A stretch of DNA of 6,411 nt from CAZALT01 sp964485515 (GTDB lineage Bacteria > Actinomycetota > Acidimicrobiia > Acidimicrobiales > Acidimicrobilacustridaceae), in contig CAZALT010000192.1 in assembly GCA_964485515.1 (NCBI GenBank), positions 1-6,411 on the forward strand, in the 5' to 3' direction. Made by a program: the position numbers and the translations under genes. Within the stretch, counting starts at the first letter, position 1; every line of letters starts with the position of its first letter. Below are positions 6,149 through 6,411 of the stretch, piece after piece. Under the pieces are notes generated by a model. That model was not told the DNA's origin. It made no database searches and saw nothing but the letters and a program-made list of their open reading frames with translations.

Positions 6149-6255
6149 ATCGGTGACGGCTCGTGCAGGCCGGAGGCGTGGAAGTGGACGGGTCGGGAGA
6201 CGGACACGTCAGAGTCATCGGCAATTTCGTAGTCGCGCTCCAGCAGTTGTTCCAT

Positions 6256-6287
6256 GCGGCACCACAACGATCCTCGAGAGGTGCCGC
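6256..6287. promoter_or_regulatory. Perfect 8-bp inverted repeat in the divergent intergenic region
   Basis: GCGGCACC (6256-6263) and GGTGCCGC (6280-6287) are exact reverse complements separated by 16 nt, with the palindrome CTCGAG (6273-6278) inside the spacer. The centre-to-centre distance of 24 bp is close to two or two and a half helical turns. It lies 123 bp upstream of the SLH gene start and 64 bp upstream of the plus-strand start, a natural place for an operator serving either gene. I see no convincing promoter hexamers for either direction: TAGCTT at 6307-6312 is a weak plus-strand -10 candidate with no -35. The rest of the 219-bp gap shows nothing else I can support. Confidence 0.45.
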
Positions 6288-6339
6288 GCTGTCACGTCGC
6301 TGGAGCTAGCTTGCCGGACAGAAACGCACCCCTTCACCC

Positions 6340-6344
6340 AGGAG
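6340..6344 (+). promoter_or_regulatory. Ribosome binding site of the plus-strand DUF6325-like gene
   Basis: The plus strand reads AGGAG, then 7 nt, then ATG at 6352. The good match and spacing support a real gene start here even though only 20 codons are visible. Confidence 0.65.
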
Positions 6345-6351
6345 CCCCTGC

Positions 6352-6411
6352 ATGACCCTCGGCCCGGTACAACTCATGGTCATCGTCTTCGACGAGCCCC
6401 GCTTCGACGGC
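6352..6411 (+). CDS. N-terminus of a probable DUF6325 family protein (cut by window edge)
   Basis: Only 20 codons are present: MTLGPVQLMVIVFDEPRFDG, open to the window end. A LGPV(Q/D/E)-hydrophobic-FxxxxFxG start is what I remember for the actinobacterial DUF6325 family, small proteins resembling the DUF1269 group and of unknown function. It is divergent from the SLH protein gene and has a good Shine-Dalgarno, AGGAG. The product call rests on a short peptide recalled from memory and could be wrong; that this is a genuine gene start is more certain. Confidence 0.6.
   Translation, partial: MTLGPVQLMVIVFDEPRFDG

Noticed and set aside
6133..6267. In-frame N-terminal extension of the SLH protein (starts at 6267, 6255 or 6150)
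   Set aside because: An extension from 6255 or 6267 would bury the signal peptide some 40 residues inside the protein, and those starts lack a Shine-Dalgarno. GGGGAGGG sits 8 nt before the ATG at 6132. Some of the extension (MEQLLERDYEIADD) looks protein-like, so it deserves a check only if N-terminal data disagree.
1..6411. CRISPR array, IS element, prophage or toxin-antitoxin module
   Set aside because: No regularly spaced direct repeats, transposase or integrase motifs, terminal inverted repeats or small paired toxin-like genes were seen. The genes are a housekeeping block, a lipid-activation gene and an envelope protein.

Overview
The window looks like chromosomal DNA from a high-GC actinobacterium, possibly of the class Acidimicrobiia. 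The reasons are the GC-rich, G/C-ending codons, a DUF3039 protein (a family I know from Actinobacteria), an acyl-CoA ligase of the mycobacterial FadD19 type, and two gene starts that look leaderless behind TANNNT -10 boxes. The class-level placement is inference. There is no sign of a plasmid, phage, IS element, CRISPR array, tRNA or rRNA.

Layout, reading leftwards on the minus strand from the right end. A large exported protein (3880..6132) has a signal peptide, two copies of a two-domain beta-sandwich unit, and three C-terminal SLH repeats. Next come an acyl-CoA ligase (2110..3774) and a small Cys-containing DUF3039 protein (1736..2110), joined by a TGATG stop/start overlap. Trigger factor (127..1557) and the first 43 codons of clpP (1..130) follow, joined by an ATGA overlap. 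At the far right a plus-strand gene begins at 6352 (only 20 codons present, DUF6325-like). It is divergent from the surface-protein gene across a 219-bp intergenic region that holds a perfect 8-bp inverted repeat.

How the genes work together: tig and clpP form the classic protein-quality-control pair, with the nascent-chain chaperone next to the protease subunit (clpX usually follows, outside this window). The acyl-CoA ligase and DUF3039 protein form a translationally coupled pair upstream. Tig appears to have its own promoter, so the two pairs may be separately controlled. The SLH protein is a separate cell-envelope gene.

Starts fall into three kinds: leaderless candidates (tig, acyl-CoA ligase), coupled overlaps with Shine-Dalgarno sequences (clpP, DUF3039), and ordinary Shine-Dalgarno starts (SLH protein, DUF6325-like). 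I found no clearly new multi-gene system. The most unusual items are the duplicated architecture of the SLH protein, the inverted repeat upstream of it, and the structured repeat-like spacer before tig.
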